Shown: positions 28,089 through 37,659 of the stretch, piece after piece
Numbering within the stretch: the first letter of the stretch is position 1
How the letters are laid out: every line of letters begins with the position of its first letter
The notes under the pieces: generated by a model
Seen by the model: the letters and a program-made list of their open reading frames with translations, nothing else
What the model was told of the DNA's origin: nothing
The model's database searches: none
Translations under genes and position numbers: made by a program
Source: Methylotenera sp.
Lineage (GTDB): Bacteria; Pseudomonadota; Gammaproteobacteria; Burkholderiales; Methylophilaceae
Assembly (NCBI GenBank): GCA_020622105.1
Contig: JAHRYP010000001.1
Location: 63,194-127,193 of the forward strand
Length of the DNA: 64,000 nucleotides
Direction: 5' to 3'

Positions 28089-28589
28089 ATGAGCACCTCT
28101 ATTAATTCCCCTGTTATCGAATTGCTGCAGCGCGAAAGTATTGCTTATGATTTGATAGAAATTCCATTAACTGAAGATAAAAAGCCTGTCAGAAATCTGG
28201 AGGAGTTACTTTTAAAGCAAGGGATAGACCCGCAGTCAATAGTAAGAAGTGTAGTGTTCAAAACAGCCTCGGATAAATTTGTTTTATTAGCGGTAGCGGG
28301 AGGCGGTCGAGCCGACTGGGCCGTATTGCGCAAACATTTAAATGAGCGTAAGTGCCGTATGGCCGAGTTTGATGAAGTGCCGGAAGCTACAGGTTATGTT
28401 GTAGGTGCCGTGCCACCTATTGCGCTCCCGGAGCACATTCAAGTGCTGGTCGATATCAGTGTCAAACACTATGAAACCGTAGTGATCGGCAGTGGCGTTT
28501 TAGGCTTCGCGATCTCGCTTAAAGGTGCGGATTTACTTAAACTGCTTGGTAATGCCGACCAAGGGGTATTTGTAAGTGGCGGCAGTTAA
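28089..28589 (+). CDS. YbaK/ProX-type aminoacyl-tRNA deacylase domain protein
   Basis: The 166-residue single-domain protein matches the YbaK/EbsC editing fold: SIVRSVVFKTASDKFVLLAV, then GYVVGAVPPIALP and VVIGSGVLGFAISLKGADLL. Such free-standing proteins remove wrong amino acids from tRNA. Which charged tRNA it edits cannot be read here. A TTGGAGTGA ribosome site precedes the ATG. It is convergent with the thioredoxin-like gene and the two stops overlap by four bases. Confidence 0.85.
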   Translation: MSTSINSPVIELLQRESIAYDLIEIPLTEDKKPVRNLEELLLKQGIDPQSIVRSVVFKTASDKFVLLAVAGGGRADWAVLRKHLNERKCRMAEFDEVPEATGYVVGAVPPIALPEHIQVLVDISVKHYETVVIGSGVLGFAISLKGADLLKLLGNADQGVFVSGGS

Positions 28590-28897
28590 GATGTCAACTC
28601 ATCTAAAGCGTTTGCAATCGAGGCAGTATCAGTCGGGCGCATCAAGCGGCTTATCTCAACGCCGCCTTTTAGAAAAATCAGTGTAGGCCACAGTTTTATT
28701 GCATAGGTGCGGCCAAGGCGCTGACCTCTGCCATCTTCAATTTTGATGTGGTTGATGTTTGGATATTGAATCAATGCAGCCGCAATAATCGGCTGGGCTG
28801 CTTGGCAGTATCCGCACCAACTTGCGCCAAACTCAACGACTGTCGGCTCTTTTAATATATCGAGGTCTGCCCGTTCTAACTTATTATCTGCGTCCAT
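28586..28897 (-). CDS. thioredoxin-like protein
   Basis: The 103-residue protein has the thioredoxin fold with the active site WCGYC (in VVEFGASWCGYCQAAQPII) and the cis-proline segment LWPTLIFLKGG. There is no signal peptide, so it works in the cytoplasm as a disulfide reductase. The CGYC dipeptide differs from the usual CGPC, which should change its redox potential. It stands alone and overlaps the YbaK-like gene tail to tail. Confidence 0.88.
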   Translation of the reverse strand: MDADNKLERADLDILKEPTVVEFGASWCGYCQAAQPIIAAALIQYPNINHIKIEDGRGQRLGRTYAIKLWPTLIFLKGGVEISRLMRPTDTASIANALDELTS

Positions 28898-29250
28898 GCT
28901 GCTTAATACTCCTAAACGTTGGTATTCCGGATTGTGCTTAATGTTTCTACGATAGGGATTTGCCTAGGCATGCCAGCCACTTAGCGCTTATATCCCCATG
29001 CAGTACACAACGTTATCCACAGAAATTGTGGAGTCAACTGGCGCTACTGTTCAATTTAACAAATGTTGGACGGCTGATGATGGTCTTTGATCAGTGTCTT
29101 GGTAGGTACTGGTTATTCGACAAAATGTAAAAAATTAAGCTTTTCAAGTTCAATTTTTAAGTAACTGAAATACAATTCGGCATTTATTTCATAACAGCAG
29201 TTAATTTACAGCATAATTATAAAGAATTAAAAAAGGAAACAGGTTTCAGG
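28898..29250. other. intergenic region, thioredoxin-like / DUF4202
   Basis: About 350 bases with no supported gene between divergent genes. A single DnaA-box-like TTATCCACA (29013-29021) forms part of a small CCACA/TGTGG hairpin. Nothing else structured is visible. Confidence 0.5.
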
Positions 29251-29868
29251 ATGATATTAGATGCAGTGCGTTTCGATCAGGCTATAGCAAGCTTTGATGC
29301 TTTGAACAGTCAAGATCCAAGTGTGGAAAATGGTGAAGGTAAAACTTACCCGAAGGAGCTTCTTTATTCCGAACGCATGAGTGCCATGCTCAAACGTTAT
29401 GCGCCCGATGCCTCTGAGGCACTGCAGTTAGCGGCTAGATGCCAGCATATCCAACGCTGGAAGATTGCCCGTACCAGTTACCCGATGACTAAAGCTGGTT
29501 ATTACCAATGGCGAACCGAGCTGAAATCTTTTCATGCCGATATTGCGCGTCAGGTACTTGTAGAGGCTGGCTATGACACAACCACAGTAGAGCGCGTATG
29601 CGCGCTCGTCATGAAGGCGCTTCCAACCGCCGATACCGAAGCGCAAATTCTGGAAGATGTTGTAGTACTGGTATTTCTGGAGAGTTATCTTGAGCAGTTT
29701 GTTGTCAGCCATGCCGATTACGACGCCGCGAAATTTACAGATATTTTGAATAAAACGTTGAGAAAAACCTCACCCAAAGCCCGTAGTGCTGCGCAGACCA
29801 TGATCACATTGCCGGCAGGTTTGCGGCCGTTGGTTGTCACACTGTTAATGGAATTCGATAAGCCCTGA
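29251..29868 (+). CDS. DUF4202 family protein
   Basis: The 205-residue protein agrees with DUF4202: YPKELLYSERMSAMLKRYAP, the ARCQHIQRWKIARTSYPMTK segment, and a C-terminal LEDVVVLVFLESYLEQF. The His and Arg residues of CQHIQRW suggest a metal or phosphate site and the family has been compared with HD-type folds, but no function is known. It has a AAAAGGAAAC ribosome site and is convergent with the sensor-kinase operon, stopping six bases from it. Confidence 0.8.
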   Translation: MILDAVRFDQAIASFDALNSQDPSVENGEGKTYPKELLYSERMSAMLKRYAPDASEALQLAARCQHIQRWKIARTSYPMTKAGYYQWRTELKSFHADIARQVLVEAGYDTTTVERVCALVMKALPTADTEAQILEDVVVLVFLESYLEQFVVSHADYDAAKFTDILNKTLRKTSPKARSAAQTMITLPAGLRPLVVTLLMEFDKP

Positions 29869-29874
29869 TATTTT

Positions 29875-31197
29875 CTATGGCTTAAACTGCACTTCTACAC
29901 GTAAACCACCTAACGCGGCTGATCTGCCAAATGTCAGGTTTGCGCCGTAACTGCTGACAATGTCATATACGATCGCGAGGCCGAGCCCGCTGCCAGGTTT
30001 GGATTCATCGGCACGGAATCCACGGCGGGTGAGTAAGTTCAGCTCGGATTCAGCGCAGCCCGGGCCATCATCTTCAACAATAAACACTACAGAATCTGCG
30101 CCGCTGGCGGTAAGCGATACATTGCGGCGGCACCATTTGCAGGCGTTATCCAGCAGGTTGCCCAGCATTTCCAGCAGGTCCTCCTGATCTCCATGAAACT
30201 GTGCGTTTCCAGTAATTTCCCAGGAAATATTCACGGCTTTATCCGCGTACATCTGGCGCAGTGTGTGTGTAAGTTGGGCTATTTCCGTTTTTAAATCCAC
30301 TTTGTGCATCGGGTGTGCGTCGCCGATTAAGCGTGCGCGTTTCAGTTCGCGTTCGATACTCTGGCTGATGGCGTCTGTTGCGGCATAGATATTGCGGCGG
30401 ATTTCAGGTTCTGTATTAAGTTCCGGACGTTCCGCAGCCTGGTTAAGCAAGGTCAGCTTGGTTTTAAGCGCATGCGCCAGATTGCCGAGTGATTCACGGG
30501 AGCGGCGCGATTTATCCTGCATCGCAACTAATAGTCGGTTCAGCTCTTCAATGAGTGGCGCCACTTCAGCAGGGCCGTTACTTTCAATCCGGCTGATTTC
30601 TCCTCGTCCCAGTTTTACAATGCTTTCCTGTATGCTGCGTAACGGCCGTAGTGCATTAGTGACAATCAGCCGCTGTATGATCAGCAGCGCAATCAGGCCC
30701 GCCAAAGAAACTAATGCGTAGATGATTTGAAAGCGCGTCATGCTATTGTGCAGTGAGGTAAGGTTCTCGCCGATGGCGATCGTGATGGATCTCTGCTGCT
30801 TTTGATAACCATGGGCCACGACCAGTAAGGGCTGCTGTTCCGGGCCTTGCAGGTAAAGAGCGGTTTTTTTACCGGCTTTTAAAACTTCAATATTAAGATT
30901 GGTATCCCACAGTGAACGGGATATCTGTCGTTGTTGATCCGAGATGATGACATAGTAGTGTCCGGAGAACGGTCGCTGATAGATTGCACTGAGGCGTCTG
31001 GCATCTAGCGTCAGTTGACCGTTGCCGTCAAAGTGAGTGCCTGCTAACAGCGTTTCTCCTTCACGTTGCAGGCGCTGTATGAGCTGGGTTTCGGTAAGTT
31101 TGTTAATCGCATAGGTGACAACCGCCCACTGTAATGTGAGTAAAACAACCAGACTTAACATCAGTCCCCAAGTCAGGCGTCTTTTGAGTGATGTCAT
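29875..31197 (-). CDS. PhoQ/QseC-like sensor histidine kinase
   Basis: The 440-residue kinase has membrane helices at about 10-30 and 157-178 around a periplasmic sensor of about 125 residues, a HAMP linker, an H-box GNLAHALKTKLTLLNQA with His242, and an ATPase domain with N-box NLLDNACKWCRR and G-box VEDDGPG, then GSGLGLAI. It shares base 31197 with the stop of its response regulator, so the pair is coupled. The PepSY protein heads the operon. The ligand is unknown; PhoQ-like layouts often answer to cations or envelope stress. Confidence 0.9.
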   Translation of the reverse strand: MTSLKRRLTWGLMLSLVVLLTLQWAVVTYAINKLTETQLIQRLQREGETLLAGTHFDGNGQLTLDARRLSAIYQRPFSGHYYVIISDQQRQISRSLWDTNLNIEVLKAGKKTALYLQGPEQQPLLVVAHGYQKQQRSITIAIGENLTSLHNSMTRFQIIYALVSLAGLIALLIIQRLIVTNALRPLRSIQESIVKLGRGEISRIESNGPAEVAPLIEELNRLLVAMQDKSRRSRESLGNLAHALKTKLTLLNQAAERPELNTEPEIRRNIYAATDAISQSIERELKRARLIGDAHPMHKVDLKTEIAQLTHTLRQMYADKAVNISWEITGNAQFHGDQEDLLEMLGNLLDNACKWCRRNVSLTASGADSVVFIVEDDGPGCAESELNLLTRRGFRADESKPGSGLGLAIVYDIVSSYGANLTFGRSAALGGLRVEVQFKP

Positions 31198-31862
31198 TAC
31201 TGATCGGCTCCGAACACATAGCCTTGGCCACGCCGGGTCTGAATCAAATCGGCACCAATTTTCTGACGCAATCGATTCACATACACCTCGATTACATTGC
31301 TGTCTTTATCTTCATCGTATTCGTAAATGTGCTCGGTTAACACGGTTTTAGAGAGCACGTGACCAGGATGCAGCATAAAATAACGCAGTAAGCGGAACTC
31401 GGTGCCGGTTAAGTCATGATGCTCGCCATTGTTGAGGATAATACTTTGCGTCTGTTCATCCAGCTTGAAATGCGAGGTCTGTAGTTCACCGATCACATTC
31501 GCTGCACTGCGTTTTAATACTGCATTGATGCGGACCAGCAATTCTTCAATCTGAAATGGTTTGCCTATGTAATCATCTGCACCGGCATTAAACCCGGCTA
31601 CTTTTTCCTGCCATCCTGCACGCGCGGTGAGAATGATCACTGGTGTGTGAATGTGTTTATTACGCCAGTTGCTCAGCACTTCAAGGCCAGAGCGTTTGGG
31701 TAAGCCCAGATCCAGTACGATTAAATCATAAGGCTCTACGTTACCTGCGGCCTCAGCTTCTATGCCATCAGTCGCTAAATCAGCTGCATAGCCGGCTCGT
31801 TGCAGCGCCACTTGCAACTGAGGGCCTAGTTCGGCGTCATCTTCTACCAGCAATAAACGCAT
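31197..31862 (-). CDS. OmpR/PhoP-type response regulator
   Basis: The 221-residue protein has a receiver domain (MRLLLVEDDAELG, phospho-acceptor Asp51, PVIILTAR, the Lys in GADDYIGKPF) and an OmpR-type winged helix (LTGTEFRLLRYFMLHPGHVL, then SNVIEVYVNRLRQKIGA and RGQGYVF). It lies between the PepSY gene (two bases away) and the kinase (one-base overlap), so the three form one operon. Confidence 0.93.
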   Translation of the reverse strand: MRLLLVEDDAELGPQLQVALQRAGYAADLATDGIEAEAAGNVEPYDLIVLDLGLPKRSGLEVLSNWRNKHIHTPVIILTARAGWQEKVAGFNAGADDYIGKPFQIEELLVRINAVLKRSAANVIGELQTSHFKLDEQTQSIILNNGEHHDLTGTEFRLLRYFMLHPGHVLSKTVLTEHIYEYDEDKDSNVIEVYVNRLRQKIGADLIQTRRGQGYVFGADQ

Positions 31863-31864
31863 AA

Positions 31865-32203
31865 TTAATCTTCAAGCTCCAGTTTGATCAGCTTGCCGGT
31901 TTTGGCATCCAGATTAAGTTCCCAAACCTGGCTTTTATTATCCAGAATCTCTATTTCGTAAATATAGACACCCTTTTTAAGCTCAAGCTCGGTCTCCAGA
32001 ATTTCACCTGCTTTGATGTTTTTTGCTGCTTTGTTGATTTTTTCCAATGGTAGTATCAGTCCGGCTTCAGATAATTTTCGCGCAGTTAACTGACTTTCGT
32101 CAGCATTGACAAAAGAGGTTGCTACTACATAAAGTAATACTAGTGCGGTAGCCAGCAAGACGGCAGCAGGAGACAGTTTTAGGCTATTGGATTTGAGCGT
32201 CAT
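31865..32203 (-). CDS. PepSY-domain periplasmic protein
   Basis: The 112-residue protein has an N-terminal membrane helix or signal (AAVLLATALVLLYVVATSF) and one PepSY domain: GLILPLEKINKAAKNIKAG, then YIYEIEILDNKSQVWELNLD and AKTGKLIKLELED. PepSY proteins of this size often sit in front of OmpR-type two-component genes and probably modulate the sensor in the periplasm. The regulator follows after one base. Confidence 0.85.
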   Translation of the reverse strand: MTLKSNSLKLSPAAVLLATALVLLYVVATSFVNADESQLTARKLSEAGLILPLEKINKAAKNIKAGEILETELELKKGVYIYEIEILDNKSQVWELNLDAKTGKLIKLELED

Positions 32204-32380
32204 TGTGATATCAATTCAAGCTGTTAATGGCATCATGGTTGATGATGTTTAACTCATTCTAGAATAGAAAACTTAACTCAAGCTGAAAATTAATTAAAGA
32301 GTTAATAGCTTAAGCTTACTATCAGGTTTTTAGAAATCAATAAACTTAATCAGATATGAGCTGTGCTCAATACAATGCTA

Positions 32381-33301
32381 TTAACTGATTTTAATGGCGC
32401 CGATGGCGCGCGTGACAGCCAGATATGAACCTACCCAGCCGATGGTGATAGCAAGGCCGATTATTGTGAGATACAGGTCGATGTTTAGAAGGTTTAAACT
32501 GAAGTCGCTACTATAAAGATTTGATATTTCCATCACGGAGTAGTTGAAAGTCTGAATAATGCCGGTAATCATCAGTACTGAAAGTAGGCCGCCAAGTAAT
32601 CCATAAAAAACACCTGCATATAGAAAAGGCATTCTGATAAAGCTATTAGTTGCGCCTATCAGGTAACTTACTTGGATTTCATCTTTTTGAGAGAGTATCT
32701 GCATACGTACAGTATTGCCAATAATCACCAGCAGTACGATCGCAAGTAACGCGGTAATAAAAAATATCAACTTTTTACCAATGCTGAGTAATGTTGCAAG
32801 GCGTTTTGCCCAGTCTGCATTCAGTACGGCCTGCTCCACTCCTGGAATGCTCTGCAATGTATTTCTTAAGGTCTCTAATGTTTCAGGATCTGTGGATTTA
32901 GCCTGAATAAAGAAGGCGTCCGGCAGCGGATTTTTGCCCAGTTGCTCAATAGCGCTACTAATATTCTGATTATCTTTGGACTTTGCCTGTAATTGCTGCC
33001 AGGCGTCGTCTTTTGTGACTAGATGATATTGGCTGATCGCTATGTTTTTGGCTAATATCGAATCAATTTTCGCGATGTTGTCAGAAGTTACGTCTAATTT
33101 AAGAAACAGGCTGATTTCCGTTTCACTCTTCATATGGTTCGTCAGTTTAGATAAGTTATCCACACCAAGGTAAAATAGGCTTGGCAAACACATCGCAACT
33201 GCGATTACCAGGCAAATCATGAATGTTGACAGCAAGTTAGCGTTCATACGCGACAGTACGAGTTTAATTGCCTGCAAATGATGATTCAGCCAGGTACTCA
33301 T
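32381..33301 (-). CDS. ftsX: cell division protein FtsX
   Basis: The 306-residue inner-membrane protein has the FtsX layout: a cytoplasmic N-terminus, one helix (about 23-45), a periplasmic domain that in other bacteria activates murein hydrolases, and three more helices in the C-terminal half. With FtsE it forms the ABC-type complex at the septum. Its ATG overlaps the ftsE stop by four bases (33298-33301). Confidence 0.93.
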   Translation of the reverse strand: MSTWLNHHLQAIKLVLSRMNANLLSTFMICLVIAVAMCLPSLFYLGVDNLSKLTNHMKSETEISLFLKLDVTSDNIAKIDSILAKNIAISQYHLVTKDDAWQQLQAKSKDNQNISSAIEQLGKNPLPDAFFIQAKSTDPETLETLRNTLQSIPGVEQAVLNADWAKRLATLLSIGKKLIFFITALLAIVLLVIIGNTVRMQILSQKDEIQVSYLIGATNSFIRMPFLYAGVFYGLLGGLLSVLMITGIIQTFNYSVMEISNLYSSDFSLNLLNIDLYLTIIGLAITIGWVGSYLAVTRAIGAIKIS

Positions 33302-34011
33302 GATGAAAATGATCCTGTTGGCGCTGTGTTCAAATTTAAAGTTTTTTGCATGAATGGGTTTTCTGTGAGTTCGCCATGATCCAAGTGTAATACCCGGTTC
33401 TGGTCTACGCTCATGCCCAGGGCATCGTGTGTGGACATGATGACAGTGACACCCACCTGATGGAATGCCTGAAAAATTGCCATGATTTCTGCGGCGTAGC
33501 TTGCGTCCAGATTGCCGGTTGGCTCATCTGCAAGCAGTATCGACGGACGGCTTACTACTGCGCGCGCAATTGCCAGGCGTTGCTGTTCGCCGCCAGAGAG
33601 GGTGATCGGCATTACTTTTTCTTTATTGAGTAAGCCAACTTTATCCAGCGCAGCGCGTACGCGCTTGGCGGCTTCCTGTTCAGAAACACCGTTAATACGT
33701 AAAGGTAATATTACATTTTCAAAGCAGTTGCGGTCATAGAGTAGCTTATGGTCCTGAAAAATAAGCCCGAAGCGGCGACGTAAAAATGGGATTGCGGAAG
33801 GTTTAAGTTTGCTGACGTTTTGGTGGGCAATCAGTACCGTACCGCTGGTAGGCAGTTCAGTCGCCGCAATCAATTTTAGCAGAGTACTTTTACCGGCACC
33901 GGAATGGCCGGTGATATAAACAAACTCGCCCGCATTGATGCTGAAGCTGACATTTCTTAATATCTGGTCACTACCCGGGTAGCGTTTACTGACTTGGTCA
34001 AATTGAATCAT
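33298..34011 (-). CDS. ftsE: cell division ATP-binding protein FtsE
   Basis: The 237-residue ATPase has Walker A GHSGAGKST (35-43), the ABC signature LSGGEQQ (138-144) and Walker B ILLADEPTG (158-166). The C-terminal tail past residue 220 is slightly longer than in E. coli. It powers FtsX at the septum. It lies 56 bases after ftsY in the usual ftsY-ftsE-ftsX order. Confidence 0.95.
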   Translation of the reverse strand: MIQFDQVSKRYPGSDQILRNVSFSINAGEFVYITGHSGAGKSTLLKLIAATELPTSGTVLIAHQNVSKLKPSAIPFLRRRFGLIFQDHKLLYDRNCFENVILPLRINGVSEQEAAKRVRAALDKVGLLNKEKVMPITLSGGEQQRLAIARAVVSRPSILLADEPTGNLDASYAAEIMAIFQAFHQVGVTVIMSTHDALGMSVDQNRVLHLDHGELTENPFMQKTLNLNTAPTGSFSS

Positions 34012-34067
34012 GTCATTATTGTAGCGCTAATGTTGGTTATTATTCTAAATGGGTGCTATAAATGCAC

Positions 34068-35066
34068 TTAATCTATCATTGCGTCTATGAATTCTGCCGC
34101 ATTGAATGGTCTAAGATCATCAATCGCTTCACCAATACCAATATAACGTATCGGAATTGGCCGAGCTTGTGCAATCGCCGCGATGACGCCGCCTTTAGCT
34201 GTGCCATCCAGTTTGCTGAGTACCAGACCGGTGACACCAAGTGCATCGTCAAAAATTCTGACTTGATTTACCGCATTCTGCCCGGTGTTAGAGTCCAGCA
34301 CCAGTAGCACTTCATGTGGCGCGCCGGGCAGGGCTTTGTCCATTACGCGCTTTACTTTGGCAATCTCTTCCATCAGGTGCAATTGCGTTGGCAAACGACC
34401 CGCAGTATCCGCCAGAACGATATCGATATTTTTGGCAAGCGCTGAATTAATCGCGTCGAACATGACCGCAGCCGGGTCGCCGCTGGTTTGGGCAACAACG
34501 TGCACATTGTTGCGTTCACCCCATATCTGTAGCTGTTCACGCGCAGCGGCTCTGAATGTATCGCCAGCTGCAATCAGCACGCTTTTTCCTTGTGATTGGA
34601 AGTGTTTTGCCAGCTTACCGATAGTGGTGGTTTTGCCCGCGCCATTCACGCCGGCCAGCATGATGATGAAAGGTTTGTGTGTAGATGTTTCCAGAGGTTT
34701 CTGTAATGGCAGCAGCAGATCAGAGAGCGCCTCTTTCAGTGCTGTTTTGAGCTGCGCAGTATCATCAAGGCTCTGGCGTTTTACACGATTTTTGATGTCG
34801 TCCAACAGAAATTCAGTGGCGCTGATGCCAACGTCTGCAGTCAGAAGAATGCTTTCCAGTTCTTCATAAACTTCAGCATCGATTTTACCGCCGCCAAAAA
34901 TCCCTGCTAATTGACTTCCCAATTGGTTGCGAGTTTTGGCTAGGCCCTGCTTTAGGCGCTCAGTCCAGCTTATGCTTGTTTCAGCCGCAGGGGCAGCTTC
35001 AGCAGGTTTGAGTTTGCTTTCTTCTGCGCTTGGCTCGGCTTTATCTTTTTTGAAAAAATTGAACAT
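34068..35066 (-). CDS. ftsY: signal recognition particle receptor FtsY
   Basis: The 332-residue GTPase docks ribosome-SRP complexes at the membrane. It has a short acidic Ala/Glu/Pro-rich N-terminus (residues 8-30), an NG domain with P-loop GVNGAGKTTT (139-148), ADTAGRLPTQ, and LSKLDGTAKGG near the C-terminus. The acidic A domain is much shorter than in E. coli FtsY, as is common in betaproteobacteria. It heads the ftsYEX group. Confidence 0.96.
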   Translation of the reverse strand: MFNFFKKDKAEPSAEESKLKPAEAAPAAETSISWTERLKQGLAKTRNQLGSQLAGIFGGGKIDAEVYEELESILLTADVGISATEFLLDDIKNRVKRQSLDDTAQLKTALKEALSDLLLPLQKPLETSTHKPFIIMLAGVNGAGKTTTIGKLAKHFQSQGKSVLIAAGDTFRAAAREQLQIWGERNNVHVVAQTSGDPAAVMFDAINSALAKNIDIVLADTAGRLPTQLHLMEEIAKVKRVMDKALPGAPHEVLLVLDSNTGQNAVNQVRIFDDALGVTGLVLSKLDGTAKGGVIAAIAQARPIPIRYIGIGEAIDDLRPFNAAEFIDAMID

Positions 35067-35134
35067 AGAAATTCAGCTAATTAAGTTAAGCTATTTTAGC
35101 TTAATTCTGTAGCATACAATGTATCAGTTGCTGT

Positions 35135-35587
35135 TTACTTGTTACTTGATTTTGCACAGCTTTCTAGCAATTCGTAAATGCCCATGCCGATTACCATGGC
35201 AATTACAAAAATGATGCCTTTGCTGCTGCCTACGCCTAGTAAAACAAAAGCAGGGGCAGGGCATATGCCTACAAGACCCCAGCCAATACCAAAAGCCATG
35301 CTGCCTAGCACCAGGCGTTTGTCGATGACACGATTGGTAGGTAACTGGATTGAGAAACCGAGATAACTGAGCTTACGTCTTTTTGCGATAGCGAATGCGA
35401 TCAGGCCGATGCCGATTGCGCCAGCCATGACCAGGCCTAAAGAGGGGTCCCATAAGCCGGCGATATCAAGAAATGCGAGTACTTTCGCCGGATTGGCCAT
35501 GCCGGCCAGAATCAGGCCGAGGCCAAATATGAGGCCGGAAAGTAATGAGAATGTCAGGGCGGCAGTATTGCTGATATGGTTTTTCAT
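35135..35587 (-). CDS. YeeE/YedE sulfur-transport half (DUF6691-like)
   Basis: About 150 residues with four or five membrane helices and the family motif GIGWGLVGICPAPAFVLLG, whose Cys is thought to relay a thiosulfate-type sulfur compound. It is the second half of a two-gene split YeeE/YedE transporter; the other half starts upstream and ends four bases before it. The ATG at 35587 is chosen because GGGAG lies upstream of it at a workable distance; a longer frame would overlap the partner. Confidence 0.85.
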   Translation of the reverse strand: MKNHISNTAALTFSLLSGLIFGLGLILAGMANPAKVLAFLDIAGLWDPSLGLVMAGAIGIGLIAFAIAKRRKLSYLGFSIQLPTNRVIDKRLVLGSMAFGIGWGLVGICPAPAFVLLGVGSSKGIIFVIAMVIGMGIYELLESCAKSSNK

Positions 35588-35591
35588 GGAC

Positions 35592-36026
35592 TTATGCTCC
35601 CAACAGATGACGCACAACATAAACGGTAATCACTCCGGTAGTCATAAAAGCTACAGTGGCAATGATAGAGCGTGGGGATAAGCGTGAAATGCCGCAAACG
35701 CCGTGGCCACTGGTGCAGCCGGAACCGTAGCGGGTGCCGATGCCAACAATAAGCCCGGCAACAGCAAGTAATGTATTGCTGGCATCAATTTGAATGGCTG
35801 GCAATGGAGCAAACAGTAGCCATGTAAATGGCGCTACGATGAGTCCGATGATAAATGCCAGTCTCCAGCCGATATCGCGGAGTTTTGGTCTGAGCAAGCC
35901 ACCCAAAATACCGGTTATGCCGGCGATGCGGCCATTAAAAAGCACAAAAATTGCTGAAGCTACGCCGATAAGTGCGCCGCCAGCAAGTGCTGTCCATGGG
36001 GTAAAGTTATTCCAGTCGATTAACAT
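35592..36026 (-). CDS. YeeE/YedE sulfur-transport half
   Basis: A 144-residue membrane protein with about four helices. It has [20 protein letters not shown] and the signature [20 protein letters not shown] with two Cys, as in YeeE/YedE (DUF395) proteins that import thiosulfate or related sulfur. Together with the next gene it rebuilds one full-length transporter. The pair may be used for sulfur assimilation; nothing nearby ties it to a specific pathway. Confidence 0.88.
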   Translation of the reverse strand: MLIDWNNFTPWTALAGGALIGVASAIFVLFNGRIAGITGILGGLLRPKLRDIGWRLAFIIGLIVAPFTWLLFAPLPAIQIDASNTLLAVAGLIVGIGTRYGSGCTSGHGVCGISRLSPRSIIATVAFMTTGVITVYVVRHLLGA

Positions 36027-36053
36027 AGGATCAATTCAGCTATAAATGAAAAT

Positions 36054-36079
36054 AGGCCGCGTACATGCGTACGCGACCT
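36054..36079 (-). terminator. rho-independent terminator of the FadL-type gene
   Basis: On the minus strand GGTCGCGTAC pairs with GTACGCGGCC around GCAT with one wobble, followed by TATTTTCATTT. It lies about 25 bases after the porin stop. Confidence 0.8.
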
Positions 36080-36102
36080 TTAGGAGTAAATTATATCTTA
36101 AA

Positions 36103-37353
36103 TTACAGTTTCCAGCCGTAGGCAACACCCAGTGAATCTTCGTACATTTTCAGGTTGGCTTCACCACCGCCAAACATCGCAGGGATTGATCCAGAACCAT
36201 TTACTTTTTCTTCAAACGCATGCATGTAAGAGAAAGAGAGTTCTGATTGGTTTGCTAATATATAGGTTGCACCTAAAGTTACATGATCTTGTACAACGCC
36301 AGGTGCCAGAATATTAAACAAGGTTTCGCTATTGCGAATAGGCTGTGATGAATGGTTGTAACCTGCGCGTACAGTTAACTTCTCGTTCCATGCATAGCTT
36401 GCGCCAACTTTTAATGCTGTGACATCTTTCCATGCAAAGCCCGGACCGTTTTTTGAACCAAGTTGCTGACCATTTACAAAAAGGTTGTTAATCGAGTTAC
36501 CGACAGAATCTACATCACTATAGTTGATGCGTTGTATATCAGCAGCCAGAGTCAGTGCCGGCGTTGCTTTAACTGCAAGACCCAAACCGTAGGTTTCAGG
36601 AATATCAAAATCGCCACTTTCTGCAAATAAGCCTTTGTATTTATCAAATTTGCTCATGTAGGTTTTACTTTGGTAAGTTGCGCCTAATGTAATAACATCA
36701 TTTACCTGACCGATCCAGCCAATATGCACACCTGCACCATAGGATGAGTCGTAACCTTTATTGGTAACATTGTCCGGGTGCGCTGAAGCAGGGCTTGCAA
36801 AATTTTGCAGACCTTTCATTTCAAAGCGCTGGTAAGCTAGGTTAACTGCAACACCGACAGTATTTGATTCATTGATTTTCCAGGTGGCGGTTGGCGCCAC
36901 AAAAAGTTGAATTAAATCCATACGCGGTGCCGTGTTGCCAAATAGAGGGATAGCCCTTTTGTAATCGGTGTTCATGCCGCCGTTACCATAAACACTGACG
37001 CCTAAAGTGAGATCTTGATTAATCACACGGTTATAGCCAAACTCCGGAATGATGAAGTTTTCAGTATCGTTAGCGTCGTATTTTCCATCAGAAAATCCAA
37101 AAGGGGTACCTGTAATTTCAGCTGCACGCTGCGGTCTGAACCAGGTGACGCCGAAATCTATACGGTCACCGATTAAACCCATGCCGGCAGGGTTGGCTGC
37201 TGCCGCAAGTGCGTCCTGTGGCAAGGCAATACCAACACCGCCCATCCCTTGAGATTTTACGCCATAGCCATGTGCAAAATAGCCGTCGGTAGCATTTGCA
37301 TTAGTAGCTGCTAGAACAGCAAGTAAGGGTAAAAGTTTGCGTGTTAATTTCAT
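36103..37353 (-). CDS. OmpP1/FadL-type outer-membrane transporter
   Basis: The 416-residue protein has a signal peptide cleaved after NANA, then the FadL N-terminal plug pattern TDGYFAHGYGVKSQGMGGVG and ALAAAANPAGMGLIGDRIDF, and a long beta-barrel ending in a C-terminal aromatic-basic tail (AYGWKL). The family takes long-chain fatty acids or hydrophobic compounds across the outer membrane. No degradation genes lie beside it, so the substrate is open. It is transcribed alone. Confidence 0.9.
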   Translation of the reverse strand: MKLTRKLLPLLAVLAATNANATDGYFAHGYGVKSQGMGGVGIALPQDALAAAANPAGMGLIGDRIDFGVTWFRPQRAAEITGTPFGFSDGKYDANDTENFIIPEFGYNRVINQDLTLGVSVYGNGGMNTDYKRAIPLFGNTAPRMDLIQLFVAPTATWKINESNTVGVAVNLAYQRFEMKGLQNFASPASAHPDNVTNKGYDSSYGAGVHIGWIGQVNDVITLGATYQSKTYMSKFDKYKGLFAESGDFDIPETYGLGLAVKATPALTLAADIQRINYSDVDSVGNSINNLFVNGQQLGSKNGPGFAWKDVTALKVGASYAWNEKLTVRAGYNHSSQPIRNSETLFNILAPGVVQDHVTLGATYILANQSELSFSYMHAFEEKVNGSGSIPAMFGGGEANLKMYEDSLGVAYGWKL

Positions 37354-37659
37354 CTGTGTGGCTTTCTGATAGCGATAATTTAAAAACTTGCGGCATTCTA
37401 GCTAATTGTTTTAATTTATAAAAATAATTAATCAATATATCGATATAGATTTTTGGAATAATGTTTTTCAGGCAGGAGAATTGATTGACAGGTAATCGAG
37501 ATGAACTAACAAAGTGTTATCCTTGTCTGAAATGCCAGTTCGGATATGTAAAGATGCAAATCATATACAGCGCAAATCCCAAGTACTTTTAACCAAGTGC
37601 TATTAAGTAAAGTGCTTTCAAATGTAAGAACCTAGCTAAAAATAAAAGGAGATTGGTAC
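37354..37659. other. divergent intergenic region, FadL-type / M16 peptidases
   Basis: About 305 AT-rich bases between divergent genes. Apart from runs of A/T suited to promoters and the GGAG ribosome site at the right edge, no structure or small gene stands out. Confidence 0.5.

Noticed and set aside
29013-29021. DnaA-box-like TTATCCACA
   Set aside because: Only one box is seen, with no cluster, no AT-rich unwinding region and no dnaA or dnaN nearby, so it is not called a replication origin.
34285-34869. 194-codon plus-strand frame
   Set aside because: It is antisense to ftsY and has the Ser/Arg/Ala composition of a shadow frame.
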